Origin: Legionellales bacterium
Lineage (GTDB): Bacteria; Pseudomonadota; Gammaproteobacteria; Berkiellales; Berkiellaceae
Length of the DNA stretch: 6,429 bases
NCBI GenBank assembly: GCA_023266435.1
Contig: JAHFQF010000137.1
Span: forward strand, 1-6,429
Direction: 5' to 3'
Part shown: piece by piece, positions 6,203-6,429 of the stretch
How the letters are laid out: each line of letters starts with the position of its first letter
Numbering within the stretch: the stretch's first letter is position 1
Notes under the pieces: generated by a model
What the model was told of the DNA's origin: nothing
What the model saw: the letters and a program-made list of their open reading frames with translations, nothing else
Database searches by the model: none
Position numbers and translations under genes: made by a program

Positions 6203-6429
6203 ATGCTCCAAATCACCAACTTAAGTAAACAAGCTATTTTACACCAGATTCAGTGCGAGCTAGCTCCCGGAGAAATCATGGGCATTATTGGCCCCAGTGG
6301 TGCAGGCAAGAGCACCCTGCTTCGCTGCATTAACCGGCTAACCTCCTTTGAAAGTGGTCAAATTATCTTTCAAGGTCAACCAGTACATACGCTCAAGGGC
6401 GAGGCACTGCTGCAACTACGACAACAGAT
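6203..6429 (+). CDS. ABC transporter ATP-binding protein, N-terminal part (cut by window edge)
   Basis: 75 complete codons are visible from ATG 6203 to the right edge. The Walker A motif is GPSGAGKST at residues 30-38 (Lys36), followed by LLRCINRL, and by SGQIIFQG at 51-58, which corresponds to the beta-strand pair after Walker A in import ATPases. LLRCINRL together with the HTLKGEALLQLRQQ stretch resembles the amino-acid, methionine and phosphonate importer ATPases (GlnQ, MetN and PhnC groups). The substrate cannot be chosen from this fragment, because the Q loop, signature and Walker B motifs are outside. The product would be a peripheral inner-membrane ATPase powering a permease probably encoded downstream. 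It has its own promoter and follows the kinase stop by 76 bases, so it is likely a separate transcription unit. The ribosome site is weak. Confidence 0.88.
   Translation, partial: MLQITNLSKQAILHQIQCELAPGEIMGIIGPSGAGKSTLLRCINRLTSFESGQIIFQGQPVHTLKGEALLQLRQQ

Overview
The window looks like chromosomal DNA of a gammaproteobacterium. The genes are dense, the base composition is moderate, and a AddA/AddB-type DNA repair pair sits beside a eukaryotic-like Ser/Thr kinase with a disordered tail. That kind of kinase is common in host-associated Legionellales-type bacteria. This placement is an inference from gene content and not from any marker gene.

Layout. Positions 1-930 (minus strand) hold the N-terminal 310 codons of an UvrD/AddA-type superfamily 1 helicase that runs off the left edge. 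Upstream of it on the same strand, 982-3567 encodes an AddB-like protein with a complete C-terminal RecB-family nuclease and the four cysteines of an iron-sulphur cluster. The two form a compact DNA end-processing operon, read nuclease first and helicase second. Divergently, 3751-4551 (plus) encodes a cytosolic glycerophosphodiester phosphodiesterase. After a 123-base gap, 4675-6126 (plus) encodes a 483-residue eukaryotic-like protein kinase with an N-terminal extension and a Ser/Pro-rich tail. At the right edge a sigma70-like promoter leads into the first 75 codons of an ABC importer ATPase.

The most unusual structure is between the two divergent genes. Positions 3610-3777 form one long imperfect palindrome of 168 bases. 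It has near-identical 25-base inverted ends, and an inner dyad lies at its exact centre, around 3694. It looks like a MITE-type or large palindromic interspersed repeat. A third copy of its end sequence stands alone at 4565-4589, before the kinase. The repeat encodes spurious N-terminal extensions for both flanking genes, with the peptide HFEG(S/F)WVY read outward on each side. The better-supported starts lie outside it: a TTG with a good Shine-Dalgarno for the nuclease gene, and possibly an ATA codon behind an AGGGAGG for the phosphodiesterase.

No RNA genes, CRISPR arrays, transposases or convincing intrinsic terminators were seen.
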